Shown here piece by piece: positions 1-8,217 of a stretch of DNA of 10,301 nt; position 1 is the stretch's first letter, and each line of letters begins with the position of its first letter. The stretch is from Actinomycetospora sp. GTDB taxonomy: Bacteria; Actinomycetota; Actinomycetes; Mycobacteriales; Pseudonocardiaceae. Under the pieces are notes generated by a model. That model was not told the origin of the DNA. It worked only from the letters and a program-made list of their open reading frames with translations, and searched no databases. Where the stretch lies: assembly GCA_025925615.1 (NCBI GenBank), contig JAICLN010000121.1:1-10301 (forward strand), written 5' to 3'. The position numbers and the translations under genes are program-made.

Positions 1-2093
1 ACCACAGCGGCATCCTCGTGCTCGACGGTGACCTGCCACTCGGCTCCGATGTGGTCGAGACACTCTCGCTGCGCGACGTCGTGCTCGACATCGCCGTCAA
101 CCCGGACCGCGGCTACGCGCTGTCGGTCCGCGGGATGGGCCGCGAGGTCGCGTGCGCGTACGACGCCGGGTACGGCGATCCGGCCGCGGTCGCGCAGGGG
201 CTCCCGGCTGCGAGCGGGGAGGCCTGGCCGGTGCGCGTCGAGCCGGACTCGGGGTGCCGCCGGTTCGCGGCCCGCCGGGTCACCGGGCTCGACCCGACGG
301 CGCCGACGCCGTGGTGGATGCGCCGGCGGCTGCTGCTCGCGGGCATCCGCCCGATCTCGCTCGCCGTCGACGTCACCAACTACGTGATGCTCGAGCTCGG
401 CCAGCCCATGCACGCCTACGACGCGGCCCGGGTCACCGGCGACGTCGTGGTCCGGCGAGCCCGCACCGACGAGAAGCTGACGACCCTCGACGACGTGAGC
501 CGGGCGCTCGACCCCGACGACGTCGCGGTCTGCGACGACTCCGGGCCGATCGGTCTCGCCGGCGTCATGGGCGGCGCCGCCACCGAGGTCACCGACGCCA
601 CCTCCGACGTCCTGCTCGAGGCCGCCACCTGGGACGCCGCCGCCGTCGCGCGCGCGGCCCGACGCCACAAGCTCCCCAGCGAGGCGGCCCGGCGCTTCGA
701 GCGCTTCGTCGACCCGGCGGTCGCGCGCGCCGCCACGGACCGTGCCGCGGCGCTGCTCGAGCGCTACGGGTCCGCGACCGTGGCGGCCGGGGTCACCGAC
801 GTCGGCCCCTTCCCGGAGGGCGGGGAGCCGGCCGAGCCCCCGATCCGGATGGCGCTGGACCTGCCCGACCGCGTCGCGGGCGTGCTCTACGCACGCGGGG
901 CGAGCGTGCGCCGGCTCGTGCAGGTGGGCTGCGCGGTGGAGGTCGACTCGGCCGGCGGCACCGGGCTGGTCGTCGTCCCGCCGACGTGGCGTCCCGATCT
1001 CACCCGCCCGGCCGACCTGGTCGAGGAGGTGCTCCGCCTCGAGGGCTACGACGTCATCCCCTCGGAGCTGCCGGTGTTCGCGGGCGGCACCGGGCTGACC
1101 CTCGCCCAGCGCCGGCGCCGCCAGGTGTCGCGGGCGCTCGCCGACGCCGGCTACCAGGAGGTCCTGCCCTCGCCGTTCATGGCGCCGACGGTGCTCGACG
1201 CCTTCGGGCTCGACGCCGACGACCCGCGCCGCTCCGCCGTCCGGCTCGCCAACCCCCTCGACGCCGACCGCTCGCTGGTGGCGACGACGTTGCTGCCCGG
1301 CCTGCTCGAGGCCGTCGTCCGGAACGTGTCGCGCGGATTGCGCGATCTGGCGCTCTTCCACGTGGGCCAGGTGGCCCGACCCAGCGGGACGCCGGGCCCC
1401 GCGCCGGAGGTCGGCGTGGCGGCGCGGCCCGCCGACGACCAGGTCGCGGCGCTGAAGGACGCGCTGCCGGCCCAGCCGGTGCGCGTCGGGGCCGTTCTCA
1501 CCGGGGCCTGGGAGCGCCCGGGGTGGTGGGGCGAGGGCCGGGCCGCCACGTGGGCCGACGCGATCTCGGCGGCCCGGACGGTGGCGGCGGTGTACGGGGC
1601 CGAGCTCGCCGTCTCCGCCGACCGGCACGCGCCGTGGCACCCCGGGCGGTGCGCCGCGCTGCACGTCGGCGACGTCCTGGTCGGCCACGCCGGGGAGCTG
1701 CACCCGAAGGTGCTCGAGGCCCTGGGCCTGCCGCCGCGCACGTGTGCGGTGGAGCTCGAGCTCGACCGGCTCCCGGTCACCGAGGTGCTCGCCCGGCCCG
1801 AGGTCTCGGCGTTCCCGCCGGTGCTGCTCGACGTCGCGCTGGTGTCCCCGGTCGACGTGCCGGTGGCGGCCGTGCAGTCCGCCCTGACCGAGGGCGGCGG
1901 CGAGCTGCTCGAGGACGTCCGGCTCTTCGACGTCTACAGCGGCGCGCAGGTCGGCGAGGGTCGGCGCTCGCTCGCGTTCGCGCTGCGGTTCCGCGCACCC
2001 GACCGGACGCTCACCGTCGACGAGGCCGCCGCGGCCCGTGACCGCGCGGTGGCCCTGGCGGGGGAGAGGTGCTCCGCTTCGCTCCGCTCGTGA
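1..2093 (+). CDS. pheT: Phenylalanine--tRNA ligase beta subunit, 5'-truncated
   Basis: This is the beta chain of the cytoplasmic alpha2beta2 synthetase that charges tRNA-Phe; its partner gene pheS would lie upstream, outside the window. The first full codon is at 3, and about 696 residues are visible of a family length near 830, so the start and most of the N-terminal tRNA-binding OB domain are missing. In order (visible-fragment numbering): B3/B4 editing domain about 86-260, with VDVTNYVMLELGQPMHAYD and the Gly-rich GLAGVMGG; B5 domain about 280-360, ending in PTWRPDLTRPADLVEEVLRL; synthetase-like core about 366-596; and the C-terminal FDX-ACB anticodon-binding domain about 598-686. The last residues (ERCSASLRS) are encoded by a repetitive Ser/Arg stretch that runs into a 40-bp palindrome holding the TGA. 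The family assignment is secure. Confidence 0.97.
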   Translation, partial: HSGILVLDGDLPLGSDVVETLSLRDVVLDIAVNPDRGYALSVRGMGREVACAYDAGYGDPAAVAQGLPAASGEAWPVRVEPDSGCRRFAARRVTGLDPTAPTPWWMRRRLLLAGIRPISLAVDVTNYVMLELGQPMHAYDAARVTGDVVVRRARTDEKLTTLDDVSRALDPDDVAVCDDSGPIGLAGVMGGAATEVTDATSDVLLEAATWDAAAVARAARRHKLPSEAARRFERFVDPAVARAATDRAAALLERYGSATVAAGVTDVGPFPEGGEPAEPPIRMALDLPDRVAGVLYARGASVRRLVQVGCAVEVDSAGGTGLVVVPPTWRPDLTRPADLVEEVLRLEGYDVIPSELPVFAGGTGLTLAQRRRRQVSRALADAGYQEVLPSPFMAPTVLDAFGLDADDPRRSAVRLANPLDADRSLVATTLLPGLLEAVVRNVSRGLRDLALFHVGQVARPSGTPGPAPEVGVAARPADDQVAALKDALPAQPVRVGAVLTGAWERPGWWGEGRAATWADAISAARTVAAVYGAELAVSADRHAPWHPGRCAALHVGDVLVGHAGELHPKVLEALGLPPRTCAVELELDRLPVTEVLARPEVSAFPPVLLDVALVSPVDVPVAAVQSALTEGGGELLEDVRLFDVYSGAQVGEGRRSLAFALRFRAPDRTLTVDEAAAARDRAVALAGERCSASLRS

Positions 2094-2129
2094 GCACTTT
2101 CCGGGGCTATAGCCCCGGAAAGTGCTCAC
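2090..2129. terminator. Perfect 40-bp palindrome, probable bidirectional terminator
   Basis: The sequence reads identically on both strands from 2090 to 2129 (half-site gtgagcactttccggggcta). As RNA it folds into an 18-bp stem with a 4-nt loop. It holds the pheT TGA (2091-2093) on + and the tetR TAG (2107-2109) on -, so it would serve both convergent transcripts. There is no T-run after the stem on either strand, which is common for actinobacterial terminators. Termination is inferred from position and symmetry. Confidence 0.8.
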
Positions 2130-2682
2130 ATGCCCGGAGGGCACCTTCCAGCAGCCAACGCAGGCCGACCGCGTAGGACGCCCGGAGCACGTCGAGGTCG
2201 AACGGGCCGGTGCCCTCGGGACCGGCCGCAACGGCTGCGTCGCCGATCGCGTGCACGACGAGGACCCGGATCGCGGTGTCCTGCGCCGCCTCGCTGGTGA
2301 CCCCGGCGGCCGCCAGCAGCACCCGCATCGCGTCGCCGAGGCGCTGTGCGTTCGGGCCGCGCGCTCCCTGCCGCGCCACGAAGTGCGGCGCGAGGCCCGG
2401 GTGGGCGAGCAGTAGCTCGTGGGAGGCCGTCATGACCGCCGTCAGCCCGGCCTCGGGCTCCGTCGACGGGTCGGGCAGCGGAAGGGTGCCGAGCAGGTCG
2501 TCGAGCACCGCGTCGAGCAGGCCCTCGCGTCCGTCGACGTGGCTGTACAGGGCGTTCGGGGCGACCCCGAGTCGGCCGGCCACCGCCCGCATGGACAACG
2601 CCGACCCGTCGTCGAGCACGGCCCGGGCCGCCGCGACCACGGCCTCCCGGCTGAGCCCCGCCCGTTGTCCCGGTCCCCTCAC
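2107..2682 (-). CDS. TetR-family transcriptional regulator
   Basis: A 191-residue one-component repressor typical in length for the TetR/AcrR family. The N-terminal DNA-binding domain covers about residues 10-65, with the helix-turn-helix in SMRAVAGRLGVAPNALYSHV (30-49) followed by the family-typical D-G-R-E-G-L-L-D-A. The rest is an all-helical ligand and dimerisation domain; the ligand cannot be told. The start is GTG at 2682: an in-frame stop lies nine codons upstream and no ATG, GTG or TTG lies between. No Shine-Dalgarno is visible, and a TACAGT -10 on this strand (2696-2691) would place transcription at or near the GTG, so the mRNA is probably leaderless. It is divergent from the alpha/beta hydrolase, with palindromes in the shared region, so autoregulation and control of the hydrolase are the likely roles. 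Its last codons lie inside the terminator palindrome. Confidence 0.93.
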   Translation of the reverse strand: MRGPGQRAGLSREAVVAAARAVLDDGSALSMRAVAGRLGVAPNALYSHVDGREGLLDAVLDDLLGTLPLPDPSTEPEAGLTAVMTASHELLLAHPGLAPHFVARQGARGPNAQRLGDAMRVLLAAAGVTSEAAQDTAIRVLVVHAIGDAAVAAGPEGTGPFDLDVLRASYAVGLRWLLEGALRACEHFPGL

Positions 2683-2685
2683 GCT

Positions 2686-2700
2686 GGCGTACTGTACGCC
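2686..2700. promoter_or_regulatory. Operator-like palindrome O1 over the tetR promoter
   Basis: A perfect 7+1+7 palindrome (ggcgtac-t-gtacgcc) lying 3 nt upstream of the tetR GTG. It covers the proposed tetR -10 (TACAGT on -, + coordinates 2691-2696). A repressor bound here would block tetR transcription. The symmetry is directly visible; the binding partner is inferred from adjacency. Confidence 0.6.
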
Positions 2701-2728
2701 GTCCAGCTAAGCTGGACACTGTTCAGCT
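2701..2728. promoter_or_regulatory. Three-half-site operator O2/O3 over the hydrolase promoter
   Basis: Half-sites gtccagct (2701-2708) and agctggac (2710-2717) form a perfect 8+1+8 palindrome. The second half-site pairs again with gttcagct (2721-2728) to form a 19-bp palindrome with one mismatch per arm pair. This is a natural site for one or two TetR dimers. It overlaps taagct (2708-2713), the best -10 candidate for the hydrolase, although its -35 (tggcgt, 2685-2690, 17-bp spacer) is weak. Confidence 0.6.
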
Positions 2729-2734
2729 CACGAC

Positions 2735-2740
2735 AGGAGG
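2735..2740 (+). promoter_or_regulatory. Ribosome binding site of the hydrolase
   Basis: A full-consensus AGGAGG ends 5 nt before the ATG at 2746. It settles the hydrolase start even though the same frame stays open far upstream, through the antisense of tetR. Confidence 0.85.
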
Positions 2741-2745
2741 ACGCC

Positions 2746-3567
2746 ATGCCCCTCGCCCCGGACGCCGTCACCGGAACCGCCGCCGGCGTGCCCTACGTCC
2801 TCCGGCCGCCGGCCACCCCGCGCCCGGACGCGCCGCTGGTCGTCGCCTGGCACCTCATGGACGCGCCGCGCACCGAGCAGGCCTTCGCCGCGGCCCTGCC
2901 GCTCGAGGGGCTCGACGCCTGGCGCCTCTACCCCGGCCTGCCGCTGTGCGGGGCGCGCTCGCCCGGCTTCGAGGAGATCATGCGGCTCGGGCGCGAGGAG
3001 CCGGTCCTCAACCTACACGGGGCCGCCAACGCCCAGGCCGTCGCCGAGCTGCCCGCCCTCCTCGAGGCGCTGCGTGTCGAGCACGGCATCGGCCACGGAC
3101 CCGTCGCCGTCGCCGGCGGGTCGGCGGGGGCGGGGGTCGCCGGGGCGGCGATCGTCGAGAAGGTCGTCGAGGTGCACGCCGCGGTCCTGATCAGCCCGCT
3201 CCTGGTGCTGCGCCCGGTCGTGGCGGAGCTCGCGACGTTCTTCGGTATGGACTACCGCTGGACGCCCGAGTCCGAGGCCGTGGCGGACCGGATGGACCTC
3301 GTGGCCCGGTCCGGGGAGCTCGGCGACGTGCCGGTGCGCTGCATCGTCGGCGCCCAGGACGCGGCCGAGGCGTTCCTCGAGCCCGCGGGTCGGCTCCGCG
3401 ACGTGCTGGTGGAGCGGGGAGTCCACGCCGACCTCCACACGATCGAGGGCATGGGCCACGCCCTCGCCGAGGAGCCCGGCCTCGAGCCCGCACCGCAGAC
3501 CGCGCACGCGGCCGAGGTCGACCGGCTCGCCGTCGCGTGGCTCGCTCAAGCCTTCGAGTTGGCCTGA
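2746..3567 (+). CDS. Alpha/beta hydrolase
   Basis: A 273-residue cytoplasmic serine hydrolase with no signal peptide or membrane segment. The nucleophile elbow is GGSAG with Ser126. The acid is probably Asp205 in VGAQD, and the base His238 in EGMGHAL. The order and spacing of this triad fit the alpha/beta-hydrolase fold. The N-terminal strand LVVAWHLMD (31-39) occupies the oxyanion-hole position but lacks the common HGGG motif, so it is not an HSL-type esterase. The substrate is unknown; carboxylesterase or phospholipase/carboxylesterase-like activity is plausible. The start is fixed by a strong AGGAGG. It is divergent from tetR across a palindrome-rich region and is probably repressed by that regulator, making it the best candidate for detoxifying or releasing the inducer. 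Its last 22 nt overlap the convergent decarboxylase gene. Confidence 0.88.
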   Translation: MPLAPDAVTGTAAGVPYVLRPPATPRPDAPLVVAWHLMDAPRTEQAFAAALPLEGLDAWRLYPGLPLCGARSPGFEEIMRLGREEPVLNLHGAANAQAVAELPALLEALRVEHGIGHGPVAVAGGSAGAGVAGAAIVEKVVEVHAAVLISPLLVLRPVVAELATFFGMDYRWTPESEAVADRMDLVARSGELGDVPVRCIVGAQDAAEAFLEPAGRLRDVLVERGVHADLHTIEGMGHALAEEPGLEPAPQTAHAAEVDRLAVAWLAQAFELA

Positions 3568-5240
3568 CCCGAATTGGACTGACCGAGCGCCTTCGTCAGG
3601 TCCGCCAGCAGCTGCGGGACGTCGTCGCGGGGGACGACCGCCTGGACCACGGCCATCGTCGAGGGGTCCTCGCGGGCCGCGGTCAGCGCCGAGCGCAGCG
3701 CGCCCACCGTCTCCGCGCGGCACGCCGTCGCCCCGCCGCCCGGCGCGAACATCGCCGGGGCCGCCGTCCAGTCCCAGCGGGTGATGTCGTTGTACGGCTC
3801 GGCCGGGCCGTGGATCGCGCGCTCGACGGTGTAGCCGTCGTTGTCGACGACCACCACGAGCGGCGCCAGCCCCTCGCGCACCATCGTGCCCAGCTCGGCC
3901 ACCGTGAGCTGGGCGGCGCCGTCGCCGATGAGCAGGATGCCGCGCGAGTCGGGCTGGGCCAGGCAGGCGCCGAGCGTCGCCGGCAGCGTGTAGCCGATCG
4001 ACGCCCAGAGCGGCTGGCCGATGAACGTCACCCCGCTGGGGAGGCGGTGGGTGGAGGCGCCGTAGAACGAGGTGCCCTGGTCGGCCAGCACGACGTCGCC
4101 CTCCTGCAGGAACCCCGCGACCTCGGCCCAGAGCGCGTCCTGCGAGAGCGGCTCCGCGGCGTCGTGGGCGGCGGCCGCCTCCGGGCGGACCGGGTGTCGC
4201 GGCGACGCCGGCCCCTGCGCGGCGAGCTCGCGCACCAGGGGGACCAGGGCGCCCAGGGCGCTGGGCAGCTCGACCGGCGCGAACGTTGCGGCGCCGACGC
4301 TCGCGGTCCGGGCCCCGAGCTCGATCGTGCGCGGGCGCGTGATGCGCTGGGTGAAGAAGCCGCTGGTGAGGTCGGTGAACTGCACCCCGGCGATGATCAG
4401 CGCGGCGGCGTCCTCGACGGTCGCGCGGACCTCCTCCGGGCTGGCCCCGCCGGCGTAGGTCCCGACGAAGGCCTTGACGCTCTCGTCGACGAGGCTCTTG
4501 GCCCACACCGTCGTCGCGTGCGGCACCGGCCCGGCGTCGAGCAGTTCGCGCAGGACCTCCCGGCCGCCCACGCGGTGGCTGAGCAGCCCGGCCAGCAGCG
4601 CGACGCGGTCCACCGAGCCGGCCCGCTCGAGCAGCGTGCGCGCGGCGTCGACGAACCCGGCCAGCGCCTCGGGGTCGGTGTGGTCGACCGGGGGCGGCAG
4701 GGGCGCCGACGGCGGGTCGACCGCGGCGGCCGAGACGTCCGTGGGGATGAGCAGGTACCCCGGGAGGTGGCGGTCCCGGACCTCGGCGAGCACCCGGTCG
4801 ATCTCCGCCCGGGCGGTGTCGACCGTCAGAGCCGCGCGGGCGCAGGTGATGCCCTCGTGCATCGTCATGAAGTGCGTGAACACGCCGTCGCCGAGCGAGT
4901 GGTGGACGACGCGGTGCCCGGCCTGGTGGTCGGTGGAGGGCGCCCCGACGACGTGCACCACCGGCACGTGCTCGGCGAAGCTCCCGGCCATCGCGTTGAT
5001 CGCGGAGAGCTCGCCGACGCCGAACGCCGTCGCGAGGGCCGCGATCCCGCGCAGCCGGCCGTAGCCGTCCGCCGCGTACCCGGCGTCCAGCTCGTTCGCG
5101 CAGCCCACCCAGCGCAGGTGCTCGTGGCCCACCACGTGGTCGAGCATCGCCAGGTTGTAGTCGCCCGGGACCCCGAAGACGTGCTCGACGCCGAGGCCGG
5201 CCAACCGGTCGGCGAGGTAGTCCGCCACGCAGTAGGTCAT
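3546..5240 (-). CDS. Thiamine-diphosphate 2-oxo acid decarboxylase (pyruvate/indolepyruvate decarboxylase family)
   Basis: A 564-residue enzyme of normal family length that removes CO2 from a 2-oxo acid to give the aldehyde, using thiamine diphosphate and Mg2+. All family catalytic residues are present: Asp27 (VPGDYN), Glu50 (CANELDAGYAADGYGR, the cofactor-activating Glu), His113-His114 (VVHHSLGDG) and Glu473 (GYTVERAIHG). These numbers coincide with Zymomonas pyruvate decarboxylase. The diphosphate/Mg motif is GDG (439-441) with Asn467 in VDNDGYT. The substrate cannot be read from the sequence: indolepyruvate (indole-acetic acid route), phenylpyruvate, branched-chain 2-oxo acids or pyruvate are all possible, and no dehydrogenase partner is nearby. 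ATG 5240 gives the family-typical N terminus; no clear Shine-Dalgarno is seen. The C terminus (GQSNSGQANSKA) comes from a small direct repeat and overlaps the hydrolase end. Confidence 0.93.
   Translation of the reverse strand: MTYCVADYLADRLAGLGVEHVFGVPGDYNLAMLDHVVGHEHLRWVGCANELDAGYAADGYGRLRGIAALATAFGVGELSAINAMAGSFAEHVPVVHVVGAPSTDHQAGHRVVHHSLGDGVFTHFMTMHEGITCARAALTVDTARAEIDRVLAEVRDRHLPGYLLIPTDVSAAAVDPPSAPLPPPVDHTDPEALAGFVDAARTLLERAGSVDRVALLAGLLSHRVGGREVLRELLDAGPVPHATTVWAKSLVDESVKAFVGTYAGGASPEEVRATVEDAAALIIAGVQFTDLTSGFFTQRITRPRTIELGARTASVGAATFAPVELPSALGALVPLVRELAAQGPASPRHPVRPEAAAAHDAAEPLSQDALWAEVAGFLQEGDVVLADQGTSFYGASTHRLPSGVTFIGQPLWASIGYTLPATLGACLAQPDSRGILLIGDGAAQLTVAELGTMVREGLAPLVVVVDNDGYTVERAIHGPAEPYNDITRWDWTAAPAMFAPGGGATACRAETVGALRSALTAAREDPSTMAVVQAVVPRDDVPQLLADLTKALGQSNSGQANSKA
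3559..3584. repeat. Short direct repeat at a convergent gene end
   Basis: ttggcctgacc (3559-3569) recurs as ttggactgacc (3574-3584), with one difference and 15-bp spacing. On the minus strand it makes the GQSNSGQANS tail of the decarboxylase; on the plus strand the first copy carries the TGA of the hydrolase. It may be a small tandem duplication that extended the decarboxylase C terminus. Confidence 0.55.
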
Positions 5241-5288
5241 GACGGGAGATGCTGCCAGCTCCCCCCGACGGCCTGCGACGATCGCGGG

Positions 5289-6304
5289 GTGAACTCGGTC
5301 CGGGCGAACTCCGTCGGCATGCTGCGCCTCGCCGCCCTCCGGCTCGTGGGACCGCCCTGCACCACACCCGCCGAGGCGGTCGGGGTGCTGGGCGCCGCGC
5401 AGGGCCAGGACCTCCCGGGTGTGCTCGCCTCGATCGCGATGCGGACGGCGTCCGGCGACGTCGACGAGGTCCGCCGGGCCTTCGACGACGGGGAGATCGT
5501 CCGGTCCTGGCCGATGCGCCGGACGCTGCACGTGGTGCCGGCCCGGGACCTGGCCTGGATGCTCCCGCTCGCCACCGCCCGTCCGCTCGCCGAGGCCGCG
5601 AAGCGCCGCACCCAGTTCGGGCTCGCCGACGAGGCCGTCGAGCGCGCCGGGGAGGTGGCCCTTGAGGTCCTGGCCGGGGGCGGGCGGCTCACCCGGGCGG
5701 AGCTCGCCCAGCGGTGGGCGGACGCGGGCCTGATCCGCGAGTCCGCCCACGTCACGCACACGATCTCGGTGCTCGCGATGCACGGGGTCCTCGCCTACGG
5801 GCCGTTCGCAACCGCCAAGGAGCAGGCGCTCGTGCGCCTCGACGAGTGGGTGCCGGAGCCACGACGCCTCGCCCGGGAGGACGCCCTCGTCGAGTGGGCC
5901 CGGATCTACTTCGCCGGCCACGGCCCCGCCCGCCGTCAGGACTTCGCGCGCTGGACCGGCCTCCCGGCCGCCGACGTGCGGACCGCCGTCGAGGGGGCCC
6001 GCGAGCACCTGGTCACCGACGACGACGGCCTGCTGCTCGACCCGGCCACGCCCGAGCGGCTCGCGGCCGTGTACGACCCCGGGGCCGAGCTGCTCCTGCC
6101 GGGGTTCGACGAGTTCGTCCTCGGCTACGGCGAGCGCGCCGAGATCCTCGACGCCGAGCACGCGGACCGGATCGTGCCCGGCGGCAACGGGGTCTTCCGG
6201 CCGACGGTGGTGCGCGACGGCCGCGTCGTCGGGTGCTGGAAGTGGACCGGGAGCGGGAAGAACCGGCGGGTGGAGCGGGAGCTCTTCGCGCACACTCCTG
6301 GGTC

Positions 6305-6308
<4 letters not shown>
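5289..6308 (+). CDS. HTH_42 winged-helix DNA glycosylase-like protein (AlkZ/YcaQ family)
   Basis: A 339-residue protein of the family that includes Streptomyces AlkZ (azinomycin crosslink unhooking) and E. coli YcaQ/AlkX, monofunctional glycosylases that excise alkylated or crosslinked bases. The signature stretch SWPMRRTLHVVPARDLAWML lies at about 73-92. The catalytic Gln-x-Gln motif is present as Q38-G39-Q40 (AAQGQDLPG), close to the Gln37/Gln39 reported for AlkZ, but with Gly where the family motif usually has a hydrophobic residue. Tandem winged-helix character is inferred from family membership. GTG 5289 fits the family N terminus; ATG 5319 is an alternative, and neither has a clear Shine-Dalgarno. 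Its TGA overlaps the next ATG (ATGA), so it is translationally coupled to an acyl-CoA synthetase. It starts 48 bp from the divergent decarboxylase. DNA repair is likely; the lesion is unknown. Confidence 0.85.
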
Positions 6309-7954
<1,646 letters not shown>

Positions 7955-7957
<3 letters not shown>

Positions 7958-8064
7958 GAGCCGGGGTCGGCGCCCACCGGAGCGTCCTGCTCCGATCGGA
8001 GCAACTCGCCGCTGTTGGGCGCCCTGCCCGCGGCGCCGGGCGGTGTCGGGTCCCCGGGCTCTCA
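7955..8064. ncRNA. Predicted multi-branch RNA fold or palindromic element after the ligase
   Basis: Three nested or adjacent stems are visible. P1: 7955-7966 with 8052-8064 (12 pairs, one bulged G at 8056). P2: 7969-7976 with 8016-8023 (8 pairs). P3: 8026-8030 with 8037-8041 (5 pairs). Inside P2 is a perfect 16-bp palindrome (7988-8003, tgctccgatcggagca), and ggagc at 7979-7983 competes to pair with gctcc at 7989-7993. P1 begins on the TGA of the ligase. The layout is a three-way junction. It could be a 3' terminator/stabiliser, a small RNA, or a mobile palindromic element; no known RNA family is recognised. The pairing was found by eye, without an energy calculation. Confidence 0.5.
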
Positions 8065-8093
8065 TGTTCGCGCTCCGCGTGGGGCCGGCTGCC

Positions 8094-8099
8094 TAGCGT
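8094..8099 (+). promoter_or_regulatory. Candidate -10 element of the NADH dehydrogenase gene
   Basis: TAGCGT matches the actinobacterial TANNNT pattern. It lies about 120 bp before the ATG at 8218 and just upstream of a strong hairpin. No good -35 is found at 16-18 bp (ttcgcg at 8067 is 21 bp away), so this is tentative. Confidence 0.35.
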
Positions 8100-8109
8100 G
8101 GCCGTCCGA

Positions 8110-8143
8110 CCCCGCCGCCGGAGCCTCCGACCCGGCGGCGGGG
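8110..8143 (+). promoter_or_regulatory. 12-bp all-GC hairpin in the leader of the NADH dehydrogenase gene
   Basis: ccccgccgccgg (8110-8121) is the exact reverse complement of ccggcggcgggg (8132-8143), with a 10-nt loop. If transcription starts just after the TAGCGT at 8094-8099, the stem forms at the 5' end of the mRNA, where it could stabilise the transcript or act in attenuation. It could instead end read-through from the ligase operon. The rest of 8144-8217 is C-rich, with repeated GACCCCG-like words and a cagctcgagctg palindrome (8166-8177); no gene is seen there. A modest Shine-Dalgarno, gggag (8200-8204), lies 13 nt before the ATG. Confidence 0.5.
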
Positions 8144-8217
8144 CCGACCTGACCCCGCCCCCGACCAGCTCGAGCTGACTACTCACCCCGACCCGACCAG
8201 GGAGCCCCGTCCCCGTC

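Noticed and set aside
2419..2745. An upstream extension of the hydrolase frame
   Set aside because: It is antisense to tetR and crosses the operators. The AGGAGG at 2735-2740 places the start at 2746.
3563..3600. cctgac/gtcagg as a terminator between hydrolase and decarboxylase
   Set aside because: Only six pairs around a loop of about 26 nt, inside the decarboxylase coding end; too weak to call.
2946..5288. A long in-frame upstream extension of the glycosylase gene on the plus strand
   Set aside because: The extension is the antisense of the decarboxylase and is of Arg/Gly low complexity. The family N terminus fits a start at 5289.
5241..6293. An N-terminal extension of the decarboxylase beyond 5240 on the minus strand
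   Set aside because: It is antisense to the glycosylase gene. The decarboxylase family starts at the MTYCVADYLADRL position, and the catalytic residue numbers match family numbering from that Met.
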